Positions 46,301-55,048 of a stretch of DNA of 64,000 nucleotides are shown here, one piece after another (position 1 is the stretch's first letter; every line of letters begins with the position of its first letter). The position numbers were made by a program, and so were the translations under genes. Source of the DNA: Denitrobaculum sp965232285 (GTDB lineage: Bacteria; Pseudomonadota; Alphaproteobacteria; Kiloniellales; Kiloniellaceae). The stretch covers positions 186,001-250,000 of the forward strand of contig CBDDPL010000004.1 of assembly GCA_965232285.1 (NCBI GenBank). Reading direction: 5' to 3'. The notes beneath the pieces were generated by a model. The model searched no databases. It was given only the letters and a program-made list of their open reading frames with translations, and was not told the origin of the DNA.

Positions 46301-46787
46301 TGGTGCCTGCCAGAATTGCCAGAAAGGTGCCGGCCTCGACCAGGGCGTTGGCGTTCAAGAGCTCATCCGGTTTCACGAGTTCCGGCAGCGTTGAGTACTT
46401 CACCGGTCCGAAGAAGGCGGACTGGGTCCCCATCAGGAACAAGGTGCCCAGCAGAATCGTGATGTTGTCAGTGAAGAACCCGTAGGTCGCCAGCGCCATG
46501 ATGGGGATCTCGGCTGACTTGACCAACCGCATGAGGTTGGTCTTTCGCATGCGATCCGCGACCTTGCCGGCCATGGCGGAGAACAGGAAGTAGGGCAGGA
46601 TGAAAAGACCGGTCGCGACATTGACCAGAATCTGGCCTTGTCCGTTGGCGCCCTCCGCCAGTTGAAAGATAATCAGGAAGGCGGCGGCATTCTTAAAGAG
46701 ATTGTCATTTAACGCGCCCAGAAACTGGGTCACGAAATAGGGCAAAAAGCGTTTGCTGCGTAAAAGAGGCATCGGGCCGTTCGGCAT
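43335..46787 (-). CDS. LplT-Aas type fusion: MFS transporter, acyltransferase and acyl-ACP synthetase
   Basis: 1150 residues in three parts: an MFS transporter (1-~430, ALNDNLFKNAAAF), a PlsC acyltransferase (~455-640; NHVSYLD at ~471 is the HX4D motif, FPEGRLT the second), and an AMP-binding acyl-ACP/CoA synthetase (~650-1150; FTSGSEGLPKG near 812). In E. coli LplT flips lysophospholipid inward and Aas re-acylates it; here the two are one chain, as in many alphaproteobacteria. The divergent-looking palindrome and TetR gene upstream (46851-47471) suggest lipid-responsive control. Confidence 0.92.
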   Translation of the reverse strand: MPNGPMPLLRSKRFLPYFVTQFLGALNDNLFKNAAAFLIIFQLAEGANGQGQILVNVATGLFILPYFLFSAMAGKVADRMRKTNLMRLVKSAEIPIMALATYGFFTDNITILLGTLFLMGTQSAFFGPVKYSTLPELVKPDELLNANALVEAGTFLAILAGTIAGGLLIEGEAGRTLVSAALLICAGLGLAASWSIPPTSLPVAPDPATASQGTAKGKWLPFSQTFAVLRHAAENRPVFLSIIGISWFWAVGATYLTQFLGFTRDIIGGDKTVVTLLLATFTIGIAAGSLLCSKLLKGEVSAKYVPFGALGMAVFSLDLAFAASTITAPLETYTAESFLRDWQNWRLLADLLLLALFGGLFIVPLYTILQASSSDEHRSRNIAANNILNALFIVVAAGLTAAAFAAGATVLEIFVVIAIGSVAAAVYVCKLLPQELFKTTAATILRLLFKVRLRDVENLQKVGDKAVIVANHVSYLDGLLLAAFLPGQLVFAVDTEQARKWWVRLFLSLVEAFPMDPTNPMATKSLIKEVAKGKRCVIFPEGRLTQTGALMKIYEGPGMIADKANAPIVPIRLDGVQHSRFTYLKGKLRQRWFPQITVTVLEPREFHGDEGLSGRMRRKNIAQKLYDVMSGMMFQTSDAPQTLFEAFLDARHAHGRKSEILRDVEQKPFTYDRLLTASLALGRALEKRTAPEIPVGLLLPNTVGSVVTLLGLSAVGRIPAMLNFTVGPASIKAAIKAADIKQVVTSRRFIELAKLSALEEALAEVVELIYLEDIRDKVSTLDRLAALLKTPFAAALHHRRGVDPDDTAVILFTSGSEGLPKGVALSHRNIVSNCRQVASVLDFNPVDKVFNPLPLFHSFGLTGGLILPLLSGVPSFLYPSPLHFKVIPEMIYHSNATILFATDTFLQAYAKADSYDFYSLRYVFAGAERVKDETRRIWSERFGLRIFEGYGATECAPVLAVNTPMHFKSGTVGRLLPGIDARLEAVPGLDEPDVGRLFVRGPNVMRGYLKADKPAVLQPLETGWYDTGDICKLDEQRYVTIRGRAKRFAKIGGEMVSLTAVEALAAELWPDEQHVAAALPDPKKGEQIMLLTTREDPRPEELQSHGKSRGWAEIQLPKLLHQIAEVPLLGSGKTDYGAVTTLARERLGLT

Positions 46788-46850
46788 AATCGGCTCCTGT
46801 GAAAAAGACTTCAGAAAGAATGGTGCGATTGACCGGAGGTCTGGCGCTGG

Positions 46851-47441
46851 TCAGGGATTGTTGCTTTGTGCACCGCATCCCAGGCAGGCGAGAGCGGTTT
46901 CGACCAGGTTGTCTGCAATCGAAGACATGGAGGTCTCCAGGCGGCCGTAAATCATGAAAACCGCGGGCTGGGTGGCCAGCCCCAGAACGAAGGCGGTCAT
47001 GAGATCCGGATCGGATCCCTTGAAGACTCCCTTTTTCATGCCTTCGCAGATAATTCCGTAGAGCACGGAAACGGGTGTCTTCTCGCCCTCGCCGCCGTAG
47101 GGGAGGGCCTGATGCTGAGTCAGAAGCAGGAAACGAAAGCGTGCGGGCTCTTCATCATGCAGGCGGCAGATGTCCCGCAGGATGGCGGCGAGCTTGTCCC
47201 GCGGGTCCTCGAATTGCCGCGCCAGGCCGTCGCAGCGTTCCGCAAGACCACTGTAGTGCTTGTCGAACAGGGACTTGACCATGGCCTCTTTACTCGGGAA
47301 ATGCCGGTAGAGACTGCCCTCGGCGACGCCTGCGCTGGTCGCGAGATCGCGGGTCGAGGTTTCCTGAATACCCTGCTCGGCGAAAAGGCGGATGGCTGCC
47401 GCTTCGATTTTCGCCCGGGTCTCTTCCGATCGCCTGTTCAT
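46851..47441 (-). CDS. TetR/AcrR family transcriptional regulator
   Basis: 196 residues. HTH at about 26-48 (TRDLATSAGVAEGSLYRHFPSKEAM). The C-terminal ligand domain is unassigned. It is cotranscribed with, or precedes, the LplT-Aas gene on the same strand, and a 16-bp palindrome lies 14 bases upstream of its start. It is most like regulators of lipid metabolism by context only. Confidence 0.85.
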   Translation of the reverse strand: MNRRSEETRAKIEAAAIRLFAEQGIQETSTRDLATSAGVAEGSLYRHFPSKEAMVKSLFDKHYSGLAERCDGLARQFEDPRDKLAAILRDICRLHDEEPARFRFLLLTQHQALPYGGEGEKTPVSVLYGIICEGMKKGVFKGSDPDLMTAFVLGLATQPAVFMIYGRLETSMSSIADNLVETALACLGCGAQSNNP

Positions 47442-47455
47442 ATTTTCCTCAAAAT

Positions 47456-47471
47456 GAGTGAGCGCTCACTC
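47456..47471. promoter_or_regulatory. 16-bp palindrome, likely TetR operator
   Basis: GAGTGAGCGCTCACTC is a perfect inverted repeat immediately upstream of the tetR start at 47441. It resembles operators of TetR-type lipid regulators (core TGAGCGCTCA). The remaining bases to tolC (47472-47880) hold no gene; they contain a TTAACC box at 47569-47574 and AT-rich stretches that should include the tolC promoter. Confidence 0.7.
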
Positions 47472-47880
47472 TCATTTGGGGAGCCTGGAACGACTGTCAA
47501 GACCGGATGAACAGGCTTCGCGGTTGGGCTCGGTCCGGATAGGATCTTTTTCTTGCGTCAAGAATTGATTAACCCACAATTGATAATGATCGAAGCCTGT
47601 TTGTTGTGATTGTCCTTTTCATGAAAAATACTCTCTTATTGGTTGTTTGATTTTCTGTGCACTCTACGACTCCTGGTCGCGGCATTCGTCGCACAGCGAG
47701 CCTGCTCAGAGCTTCAAGACATTGACAGTTCGGGAATATTAACTGTAAAAGGCTGATCAAAATCTGTGCGTCGGTTTCTGGCGGTCGAGTCTCTTGTGGG
47801 TGGTGTTCCTGCCGTGTTCGCAGAGGTTGAGACAGTTCCGGCCGGTGGTTATTGACGTGATACTGTAGGGGAAATCTTAA

Positions 47881-49251
47881 ATGCGCCGCTCAAAAGGTGT
47901 TCTTGGCCACAACCTTAAGGCTGTTTTGCTGGCGGGTGTGGTTCTGCTTCCGTTTGTTTCCAGTGCGCAGGCGATTTCCCTGAAGGATGCGGTGGCCAAC
48001 GCCCTTTCGACCAACCCGGATATCGGGATTGTCGCAAGCAACCGCGAGGCGGTGGATCAGGAACTCAGGCAGGCGCGTGGCCTCTATCTGCCGCAGATCG
48101 ACGTCGCGGCGGGTTTCGGTGTTGAGAACCTGAACAACCGGACCTCCAGGCTCGGCGGAAACGATAGCAGCACGCAGAATCGCCGAGAGTCTTCGATCAC
48201 CCTTCAGCAGCGTATCTTTGACGGTTTCGATGCAGACAGCACGGTGGCGCGTGAAAAGGCGCGGGTCGAATCGGCTGCTGAGCGGGTGCGGGAAAACAGC
48301 GAGTTCCTCGCTTTGGACGTAGTCGGTGCCTATCTGGAAGTTCTCCGTCAGCGGGAACTGATCGCTCTGGCAGAGACCAACCTTCAGGTCCATCTGGATA
48401 TTATCGAATCTCTTGAAGAGCGTCTGCGCGCCGGCAGCGGCAGCCGGGCGGATGTCAGCCAGACCGAGGCGCGCGCTGCGCGGGCCCGGGCGACCCTGAC
48501 GCAGACCTACAACACCCTGCGCGACGCCGAAGCCAACTACACGCGTATCGTGGGCGAGTTCCCGGATGATCTCTCCGCGCCGGTTCTGCCCGAAGGCGAA
48601 CTGCCGGCAGACCTGGAGACGGCCCTGGATCTGGCAGCGAAAAACAATCCGACCACAAAGATCTTCGAAGCGGACGTCCGTTCCGCGGATGCTGAGGTCG
48701 GTATCTCCGAATCGACCTTCTACCCGAGCGTTACGCTGGAGGCCGAGTCCGAATACAATGACGGCACCGACAGCTTCGACACCTATGAGTTCAACAATCA
48801 GGTGATGTTGCGCCTCCGCTGGAACCTCTTCCGCGGCGGAATCGACCGCGCAGCGCGCCAGGAAGCCCTGTCCCGCGTGTCTGAAAGCAAGAATCGCCGT
48901 TTCCAGGCAGTGGTCGAATCCCAGCGTGAAATGCGCCAGTCCTGGTTTGCCCTGGAGGCCAACCGCCAGGCGGTGTCGGACTTTACCAGTTCCGTCGAAT
49001 TCAACGTCGAGACCCGGGATGCCTACCGCGATCAGTTCAACGTAGCGCAGCGGACCTTGCTCGATGTGCTGGACGCAGAGAATGAACTCTTCGTTTCTCA
49101 GGGCCAGTTGGTGTCCGCCATGACCAACGAAGAGCTGGCGGCTTACCGTATTCTCGCCCTCAGTGGTCAGCTTCTCTCGATCCTCGGCGTCACGGCGCCG
49201 GAGCAGGCCAATGTGAACCACAAGTCCTGGGCGGAAGGCCTCTTCGACTGA
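47881..49251 (+). CDS. TolC family outer membrane protein
   Basis: 456 residues with signal peptide (VLLAGVVLLPFVSSAQA, cut near residue 31). Two internal repeats typical of TolC; coiled-coil helices with Q/A-rich heptads; the conserved FNVAQRTLLDVLDAENELF near 395 and LSGQLLSILG at the end of the fold. It completes a type I secretion or efflux path across the outer membrane. Location 5 kb from the ABC exporter and membrane fusion genes suggests it is their partner (LapE role), although TolC proteins are often shared. Confidence 0.92.
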   Translation: MRRSKGVLGHNLKAVLLAGVVLLPFVSSAQAISLKDAVANALSTNPDIGIVASNREAVDQELRQARGLYLPQIDVAAGFGVENLNNRTSRLGGNDSSTQNRRESSITLQQRIFDGFDADSTVAREKARVESAAERVRENSEFLALDVVGAYLEVLRQRELIALAETNLQVHLDIIESLEERLRAGSGSRADVSQTEARAARARATLTQTYNTLRDAEANYTRIVGEFPDDLSAPVLPEGELPADLETALDLAAKNNPTTKIFEADVRSADAEVGISESTFYPSVTLEAESEYNDGTDSFDTYEFNNQVMLRLRWNLFRGGIDRAARQEALSRVSESKNRRFQAVVESQREMRQSWFALEANRQAVSDFTSSVEFNVETRDAYRDQFNVAQRTLLDVLDAENELFVSQGQLVSAMTNEELAAYRILALSGQLLSILGVTAPEQANVNHKSWAEGLFD

Positions 49252-49416
49252 GCGCCGCCGGGCGATTGGCCGTCGCGCGGAAATCAGCCGACGACTTATT
49301 TTAACCTCTGATTGTGGCTTTCGCCTGCAGCGTGTGTTAGCTGCGGGGCATTGCGTGGGCCTTGATGTTCGGCTATCGTGCGTCGAGATGTTGCGTTGCA
49401 AGGTATTGCAGGAACA

Positions 49417-49698
49417 ATGGCCGAGAAGCCCGAACAGTCACCGGAAATAATGGATGAAAGCGATGCTGTCGTCCTGGATCTGGCAGATCTTCTGCCGGAC
49501 GAGGCCGGTGACGTGGTGCTGTTTGCCGGCGACGAAATGCCGGTCAGTATTTCGGCACGGGAGGCGGTTACCGGGCATGGGGTCGCGGAAGGACATGTCA
49601 CCGCCACGGGTGTCGACGTCACTGGCCTGAATTTCTACGCCTTCGAAAACGGCATCACGATCTACAGCCTGTCCGACGTCACCATCACCGAAAGCTGA
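49417..49698 (+). CDS. Small acidic hypothetical protein
   Basis: 93 residues from the ATG at 49417 with AGGA 5-8 bases before it. No family recognised. The composition is acidic, with regular beta-like strands (VVLFAGDEMPVSIS, GHVTATGVDVTGLNFYAF, GITIYSLSDVTIT) and no signal peptide. It follows tolC in the same direction after 165 bases. Confidence 0.55.
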   Translation: MAEKPEQSPEIMDESDAVVLDLADLLPDEAGDVVLFAGDEMPVSISAREAVTGHGVAEGHVTATGVDVTGLNFYAFENGITIYSLSDVTITES

Positions 49699-49759
49699 CT
49701 TCGGGCATCTTGCCGCGTAATTTTTTCTTTTTTCGAAGATGTTAGCGTCTTCGCATCTC

Positions 49760-50380
49760 TCAGCGCGCCTGCGGGGCGATGGTCAGCCACATCACGGAAT
49801 AGAAGGCTAGCGGGTCGTCGGAAGGTAGCGCAAGGATCCGGCCTTGGGCGGTGGATACGCGGCCCGGCGCGACATGCAGGATGCGGGCGTCGATGGCGGA
49901 GGTGTCGCCGTCAACCATCTCCTGCCAGACTTCATTGAGCGAGCGGCGGGTGCGGACCTGGACGACCGCTGTGAGCTCTGAGCCGACCACCGGCGCGTCG
50001 GGCGCGCCCAGCCAGCGTGTCAGGGCGGAGTTACAGGCAATGATCGTTCTGTCGTGGGATAGAATGATGCCGGGCGAGGGGCAGGCCTCGACCAGCTCGA
50101 CAAGGGAAGCTCGTCCGTCGCCAAGCTGTCGTTCGGCGAGGCCGCGTTCCGCGTCCAGCATGCAGAAAACACGCAGGAAGGATGAGAAGTTCTTACCCTG
50201 GTAGGTCGCTTCCAGCTCGGCAACGAAGCGGCCAAGCCTCTGCTGACTGCGGCTTGCCAGATCCCCGAGCGCCCGCCAGAAGACCGGCTCCAGGCGGATC
50301 GAGTATCGGCGGTTATTGTACTGAACGATCCGGGGTTTCGGGTCCTGTTCGCTCGGTCTGGCCGTACCGGGTCTTGCCAT
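49760..50380 (-). CDS. RHH_4 ribbon-helix-helix domain fused to a PAS domain
   Basis: 206 residues. N-terminal RYSIRLEPVFWRALGDLASR (~25-45) matches the RHH_4 strand-helix pattern seen in the RHH protein at 5995, then a helix linker, then a PAS domain (~90-195: GIILSHDRTIIACNSALTRWLG). The fusion could couple a small-molecule or redox signal to DNA binding. No histidine kinase or output domain is seen. Neighbours give no further hint. Confidence 0.7.
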   Translation of the reverse strand: MARPGTARPSEQDPKPRIVQYNNRRYSIRLEPVFWRALGDLASRSQQRLGRFVAELEATYQGKNFSSFLRVFCMLDAERGLAERQLGDGRASLVELVEACPSPGIILSHDRTIIACNSALTRWLGAPDAPVVGSELTAVVQVRTRRSLNEVWQEMVDGDTSAIDARILHVAPGRVSTAQGRILALPSDDPLAFYSVMWLTIAPQAR

Positions 50381-50464
50381 GATTTCGATCCGCCCGTTCC
50401 AGGTTACAGATCAAAACACATACAATTTTATATAGTTTTTAACAAGAATCTGATGCCGTGGTTC

Positions 50465-50815
50465 TCAGGGCAGCATCAGTTCTTCGCTCTCGCCGACGAT
50501 TGAACCGAGGTCGGTCAGCTTGCTGCGCAGGCCGTAGCGCCGGGACAGCTTTTTCTGCGCCGCCGATGGCAGATCGGTCATGACGATGACCCGCTTGTCG
50601 ATCAGAACCGCAATCAGGTCCTCAAGCACGCGGATCATATCGATGTCGGAGGCCGCGAGATCGTCTTTGACCACGCCATGCGGTGCCTTTCCGGAGCGCC
50701 CCAGGAAAGCTTGCAGCTCCGGTGACGACACCTCGACTTCCTCGTTGGCGACGGAGTTGGGTTCGATATGAACGGAGGTGATTCTGCCGGCGCTGTCGCG
50801 GACCACGTAAGGCAT
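50465..50815 (-). CDS. Conserved alphaproteobacterial small protein
   Basis: 116 residues from the ATG at 50815, which has AGGAG 8 bases upstream. N-terminal 'MPYVVRDSAGRITSVHIEP' and a C-terminal helical region IRVLEDLIAVLIDKRVIVMTDLP, the pattern of a small family sometimes labelled 'tryptophan synthase beta-like' in databases, a name without experimental support. No signal peptide. A TTAACC-containing box (minus CTTAAAGTTAACCA) lies upstream at 50857-50870. Confidence 0.65.
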   Translation of the reverse strand: MPYVVRDSAGRITSVHIEPNSVANEEVEVSSPELQAFLGRSGKAPHGVVKDDLAASDIDMIRVLEDLIAVLIDKRVIVMTDLPSAAQKKLSRRYGLRSKLTDLGSIVGESEELMLP

Positions 50816-51007
50816 GGGTAAACTCCTGATGACGAGCAATCAACCTATGCCTGAGTGGTTAACTTTAAGTAAGCGATTCTGCTGGTTGGGGGCTCTCGCG
50901 GCTTCCGCCGGCTTTGAGGGATTTGAGAGAAATTCGATAGGTTTGTTTGACCTTCCGGCGTTATCTTGAAACAGCTTGAACTCCCTACCAGAAGGATCAT
51001 GGGCTGA

Positions 51008-51814
51008 ATGGCCGAAAAAACACCGAAAGCCTATCACGAAGATAAGTTTATGCGCAGTCCGAATGCCCGCTCGCTGCGCATCCTGGCTGAGTACCTGGAA
51101 CCAGAGAGCCGGTTTCGCCGCTACAAGATCGATGACACCATCGTGTTTTTCGGCTCTGCGCGTATTGTCTCTCGTGATGAGGCCGAAGCGGCGCTGGCGC
51201 AGGCGAAGGCAGACGGCGGCAACGTCAAGGCCGCGGAAAAGAAACTCGAACTTTCGCACTATTACGAGTCGACCCGTGAACTGGCACGCCGCTTTACCGA
51301 GTGGTCAAAATCGCTGGACGATGTCGACCGGCGTTTCGTGGTCTGTACCGGCGGCGGACCGGGGATCATGGAGGCGGCGAACCGCGGAGCCTCCGAGGCA
51401 CGCGGCGTGAACGTCGGCTTGAACATTTCCCTGCCTTTCGAGCAGCACGAAAATCCCTTTACCACCCGAGAGTTGATTTTCGAGTTCCATTACTTCTTCA
51501 TGCGGAAATTCTGGTTCACCTACCTTGCCAAGGCGATGGTCGTGATGCCGGGAGGCTTCGGCACTCTCGATGAATTGTTCGAGACCCTCACCCTGATCCA
51601 GACCGAAAAAATCCGAAAAAAAATGCCGATCGTGCTCTTCGGCAAGAGCTATTGGGAAAATGTCGTGAATTTCCAGACCCTTGTGGAGTTTGGAACCATC
51701 AGCGAAGAGGACCTCGATCTCTTCCTGCTGACCGACTCCATTGACGAAGCCTACAGCTATATCACCGAGCAGCTTTCAACCCACGCGTTGGACGTGCGGG
51801 GACCAAGCCTCTAG
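51008..51814 (+). CDS. LOG family protein (nucleotide 5'-monophosphate nucleosidase)
   Basis: 268 residues. Rossmann-like fold with the LOG motifs GGGPGIMEAANRGA (about 118-131) and PGGFGTLDELFE (about 181-192), which form the active site that hydrolyses nucleotide 5'-monophosphates, often cytokinin riboside monophosphates. The N-terminal ~100 residues are longer than in minimal LOG proteins, as in the PpnN-like or TIGR00730 subgroup. Confidence 0.87.
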   Translation: MAEKTPKAYHEDKFMRSPNARSLRILAEYLEPESRFRRYKIDDTIVFFGSARIVSRDEAEAALAQAKADGGNVKAAEKKLELSHYYESTRELARRFTEWSKSLDDVDRRFVVCTGGGPGIMEAANRGASEARGVNVGLNISLPFEQHENPFTTRELIFEFHYFFMRKFWFTYLAKAMVVMPGGFGTLDELFETLTLIQTEKIRKKMPIVLFGKSYWENVVNFQTLVEFGTISEEDLDLFLLTDSIDEAYSYITEQLSTHALDVRGPSL

Positions 51815-52179
51815 GGTTCCGGCGGGCTTGTTTTGTCAAGAAATGGCGGGCAAGCCCTTGATAACGCATAGCCTGTGACCAGTCGGGCTGTGCAGCAGAT
51901 CGTCGGGCAATCCGCTGCGGCCTGGTGCCTTTAAAGTCTCCCTTCGGTCATGGCTTCGCGGAAAAGGCGAAAGGGGCGCTTTGTCACAGTTCGGCCTCAT
52001 TTGCAGGGAAAATTGCTTCGAGCGTAAACCGAATGTTCAAATTGGACGCGCATTTTAGTTTCAAGGTCTTTTCCCATGCTAATCTGTCCCAATATTCTCT
52101 AGCTGAGAGGAGGGCAACGGACTTAAAATGTCCCGAGCGGATTTGGGCAGGATTATCAAGAGGGAATGCTTCGAGTTCG

Positions 52180-52503
52180 ATGAGTGATGACGGGAGAAAC
52201 GATAACGATACCTCGACCGGGATTGTCGTCAAAAGCAAGCCGAAGACGAAAAAACCGGCGATGTATAAGGTCTTGATGCTGAACGACGATTACACGCCAA
52301 TGGAGTTTGTCGTCCATGTTCTTGAAAGCCTGTTTGGCAAGACACGCGATGAAGCGACCCGTATTATGCTGCATGTGCATCAGCGCGGCGTCGGTGTTTG
52401 CGGTGTCTACAGCTACGAAGTTGCGGAGACGAAGGTTACACAGGTTATCGACTACGCGCGGCAGAACGAACATCCGTTGCAGTGCACGCTAGAGAAGGAA
52501 TAG
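52180..52503 (+). CDS. clpS: ClpS adaptor for ClpAP
   Basis: 108 residues from the ATG at 52180. ClpS binds N-degron residues and delivers them to ClpA. The core (~30-108) has VLMLNDDYTPMEFVVHVLESLF and HQRGVGVCGVYSYEVAETK, with the Asn-Asp pair that grips the N-terminal residue. The unstructured N-terminal tail is needed for hand-over. An open frame extends upstream to 51925, but its first 85 residues have no homology. clpA begins 7 bases after the stop. The 365 bases between the LOG gene and this start hold no recognisable gene or signal. Confidence 0.93.
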   Translation: MSDDGRNDNDTSTGIVVKSKPKTKKPAMYKVLMLNDDYTPMEFVVHVLESLFGKTRDEATRIMLHVHQRGVGVCGVYSYEVAETKVTQVIDYARQNEHPLQCTLEKE

Positions 52504-52510
52504 TGCCCAG

Positions 52511-54832
52511 ATGCTCTCGAACAACCTAGAACAGACACTGCATCGCGCGCTGGGGCTCGCGAATGAACGGCGGCATGAATATGCGACACTCGAGCATCTG
52601 CTGCTGGCCCTGACCGACGATCCCGATGCCGTCGCCGTGCTGAGGGCCTGCGGACTGGACCTGGACAGCCTGCGCAGCGATATCCTCGACTACATCGACA
52701 ACGACCTCACCAGCCTGATCACCAGCCAGCTTGGCGATGCGAAGCCCACAGCCGGATTCCAGCGGGTTCTGCAGCGCGCGGCAATCCATGTGCAGTCTTC
52801 GGGCCGGGAGGAAGTCACGGGCGCCAATGTCCTGGTCGCCATGTTCTCCGAGCGCGAAAGCCACGCCGTCTACTTCCTGCAGGAGCAGGAGATGAGTCGC
52901 CTGGATGCCGTGAACTACATCAGCCACGGCATCGCCAAGGTCGAGGGTATGGAAGAGACCCGGACCGTGCACGGGGCCGATGAAGACGGTGACCCCGAGA
53001 AGGTAGTGCGCAAGGGCAACGAGGCGCTCGACGCCTACTGTGTCGACTTGAACAAGAAAGCTGCCGACGGTCGTATCGACCCCCTGATTGGCCGTGCCCA
53101 CGAAATCGAGCGCACCATTCAGGTGCTCTGCCGCCGGACCAAGAACAACCCGCTCTATGTGGGCGACCCGGGCGTCGGTAAAACTGCGATTGCCGAAGGC
53201 CTCGCGAAACGCATCGTCGACGAGGATGTGCCCGACGTTCTGCTGGAAGCGACGATCTATTCCCTTGATATGGGCGCCTTGCTGGCCGGTACACGCTATC
53301 GCGGCGATTTCGAAGAGCGCTTGAAAGCGGTGATCTCAGAGATCGAGTCGGTGGAAGGTGCCGTCCTCTTCATCGACGAGATCCACACGGTGATCGGCGC
53401 CGGCGCCACCTCGGGCGGCGCGATGGATGCTTCGAACCTTCTGAAGCCGGCCCTCCAAAGCGGTGCGCTGCGCTGCATCGGCTCGACCACCTACAAGGAA
53501 TACCGCACGCACTTCGAAAAGGACCGCGCGCTGGTGCGGCGCTTCCAGAAGATCGACGTCAACGAGCCCAGTGTCGAGGATGCGGTCAAGATCCTGCGCG
53601 GCCTGAAACCCTACTACGAGGAGCACCACAAGGTCCGCTACACCAGCGAGGCCCTGCGCTCCGCCGTCGAACTCTCGGCACGCTACATCGGCGACCGGAA
53701 GCTGCCGGACAAGGCCATCGATGTGATCGACGAGGTCGGCGCGTCTCAGATGCTGCTGCCCGAGTCCAAGCGCAAGAAGACCCTCGGCGTGAAGGACGTT
53801 GAGGCGGTGGTGGCCAAGATCGCGCGGATCCCGCCGAAGTCGGTCTCCAAGGACGATACCGCCGCGCTGCAGAACCTGGAACGCGACCTGAAGACCATGG
53901 TCTTCGGGCAGGACCAGGCGATTGTTGCGCTGTCTGCGGCCATCAAGCTGGCCCGCGCCGGGCTGCGTGATGCTGAGAAGCCGATCGGCAGCTACCTCTT
54001 CGCTGGTCCCACGGGTGTCGGCAAGACCGAGGTGGCGAAGCAGCTCGCCCGCTCCCTGGGCGTGGAGATGAAGCGCTTCGATATGTCCGAATATATGGAG
54101 CGGCATTCGATCTCCCGGCTGATCGGTGCGCCTCCGGGCTACGTCGGCTTCGATCAGGGCGGTCTTCTGACCGATGCCATCGATCAGCATCCCCATTGCG
54201 TGCTGCTGCTGGACGAGATCGAGAAGGCCCATCCGGATCTCTTCAACATCCTGTTGCAGGTGATGGACTACGGGAAGCTCACCGACCATAACGGCAAGTC
54301 GGTGGATTTCCGCAACGTCATCCTGATCATGACCACCAACGCCGGTGCGTCTGATATGGCGAAGCCGGCCATGGGCTTCGGTCGCGAGGCGCGGGTTGGC
54401 GAGGATGAGGAGGCCATCAACCGCTTCTTCACCCCGGAATTCCGCAACCGGCTGGACTCGATCATCAGCTTCAAGAACCTCTCGCCCGAGGTTATGGTTC
54501 GCGTGGTCGACAAGTTCGTGATCGAGCTGGAAGCCCAGCTCGCCGACCGCAACGTGGCCATCGACCTGACCGATGCCGCCCGGGAGTGGCTCGCCAAGAT
54601 CGGCTACGATCCGCTCTACGGCGCCCGGCCGCTGGCCCGGGTGATCCAGGAGCGAATCAAGAAGGCCCTGGCCGAGGAACTGCTGTTCGGCAAGCTGAAC
54701 AAGGGCGGTCATGTGCGCGTCGACGTCAAGGACAACGCGCCGGTCTTCACCTATCCGAAGCCAAAGGCGGATGGAAAGAAAGGCGGCGGGAAGAAAGGGA
54801 AAGCGAAGGCGAAGGCCGAAACGGTTTCCTGA
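52511..54832 (+). CDS. clpA: ATP-dependent Clp protease ATP-binding subunit ClpA
   Basis: 773 residues. N-domain (1-~150) where ClpS docks, then two AAA+ modules: Walker A GDPGVGKT (first, ~217) and GPTGVGKT (second, ~500), with Walker B FIDEIH and LLDEIEK. The C-terminus ends in a Lys/Gly-rich tail. Unfolds substrates into ClpP. Operon partner of clpS. Transcript ends at the hairpin 54859-54893. Confidence 0.97.
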   Translation: MLSNNLEQTLHRALGLANERRHEYATLEHLLLALTDDPDAVAVLRACGLDLDSLRSDILDYIDNDLTSLITSQLGDAKPTAGFQRVLQRAAIHVQSSGREEVTGANVLVAMFSERESHAVYFLQEQEMSRLDAVNYISHGIAKVEGMEETRTVHGADEDGDPEKVVRKGNEALDAYCVDLNKKAADGRIDPLIGRAHEIERTIQVLCRRTKNNPLYVGDPGVGKTAIAEGLAKRIVDEDVPDVLLEATIYSLDMGALLAGTRYRGDFEERLKAVISEIESVEGAVLFIDEIHTVIGAGATSGGAMDASNLLKPALQSGALRCIGSTTYKEYRTHFEKDRALVRRFQKIDVNEPSVEDAVKILRGLKPYYEEHHKVRYTSEALRSAVELSARYIGDRKLPDKAIDVIDEVGASQMLLPESKRKKTLGVKDVEAVVAKIARIPPKSVSKDDTAALQNLERDLKTMVFGQDQAIVALSAAIKLARAGLRDAEKPIGSYLFAGPTGVGKTEVAKQLARSLGVEMKRFDMSEYMERHSISRLIGAPPGYVGFDQGGLLTDAIDQHPHCVLLLDEIEKAHPDLFNILLQVMDYGKLTDHNGKSVDFRNVILIMTTNAGASDMAKPAMGFGREARVGEDEEAINRFFTPEFRNRLDSIISFKNLSPEVMVRVVDKFVIELEAQLADRNVAIDLTDAAREWLAKIGYDPLYGARPLARVIQERIKKALAEELLFGKLNKGGHVRVDVKDNAPVFTYPKPKADGKKGGGKKGKAKAKAETVS

Positions 54833-54858
54833 CTTTTGTCAGACCTTACGCTGATCAG

Positions 54859-54893
54859 ACTGCCGTCCCTCCCGAAGGGGCGGCAGTTTTTTT
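54859..54893 (+). terminator. Rho-independent terminator after clpSA
   Basis: 7-bp stem ACTGCCG / CGGCAGT (54859-54865 with 54881-54887) around a C/G-rich inner stem, followed by seven T (54887-54893). 27 bases after the clpA stop. Confidence 0.92.
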
Positions 54894-55048
54894 GTTCGCC
54901 AAAGCGATCCCTGCTTTGTTGTGATAATACCCACTGACTCTTCAGGATTGAGGCGACAGAATTTGTCATCGCCCTGCACCCGCGTTTGTATAGAATGTTG
55001 CTCGTGAGCGAACAAAAATAGATTTCCGATTTATTCATAAGAGCATCG

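Noticed and set aside
44967..46394. 475-codon plus frame antisense to the LplT-Aas gene
   Set aside because: A shadow of the minus-strand gene; no recognisable protein features.
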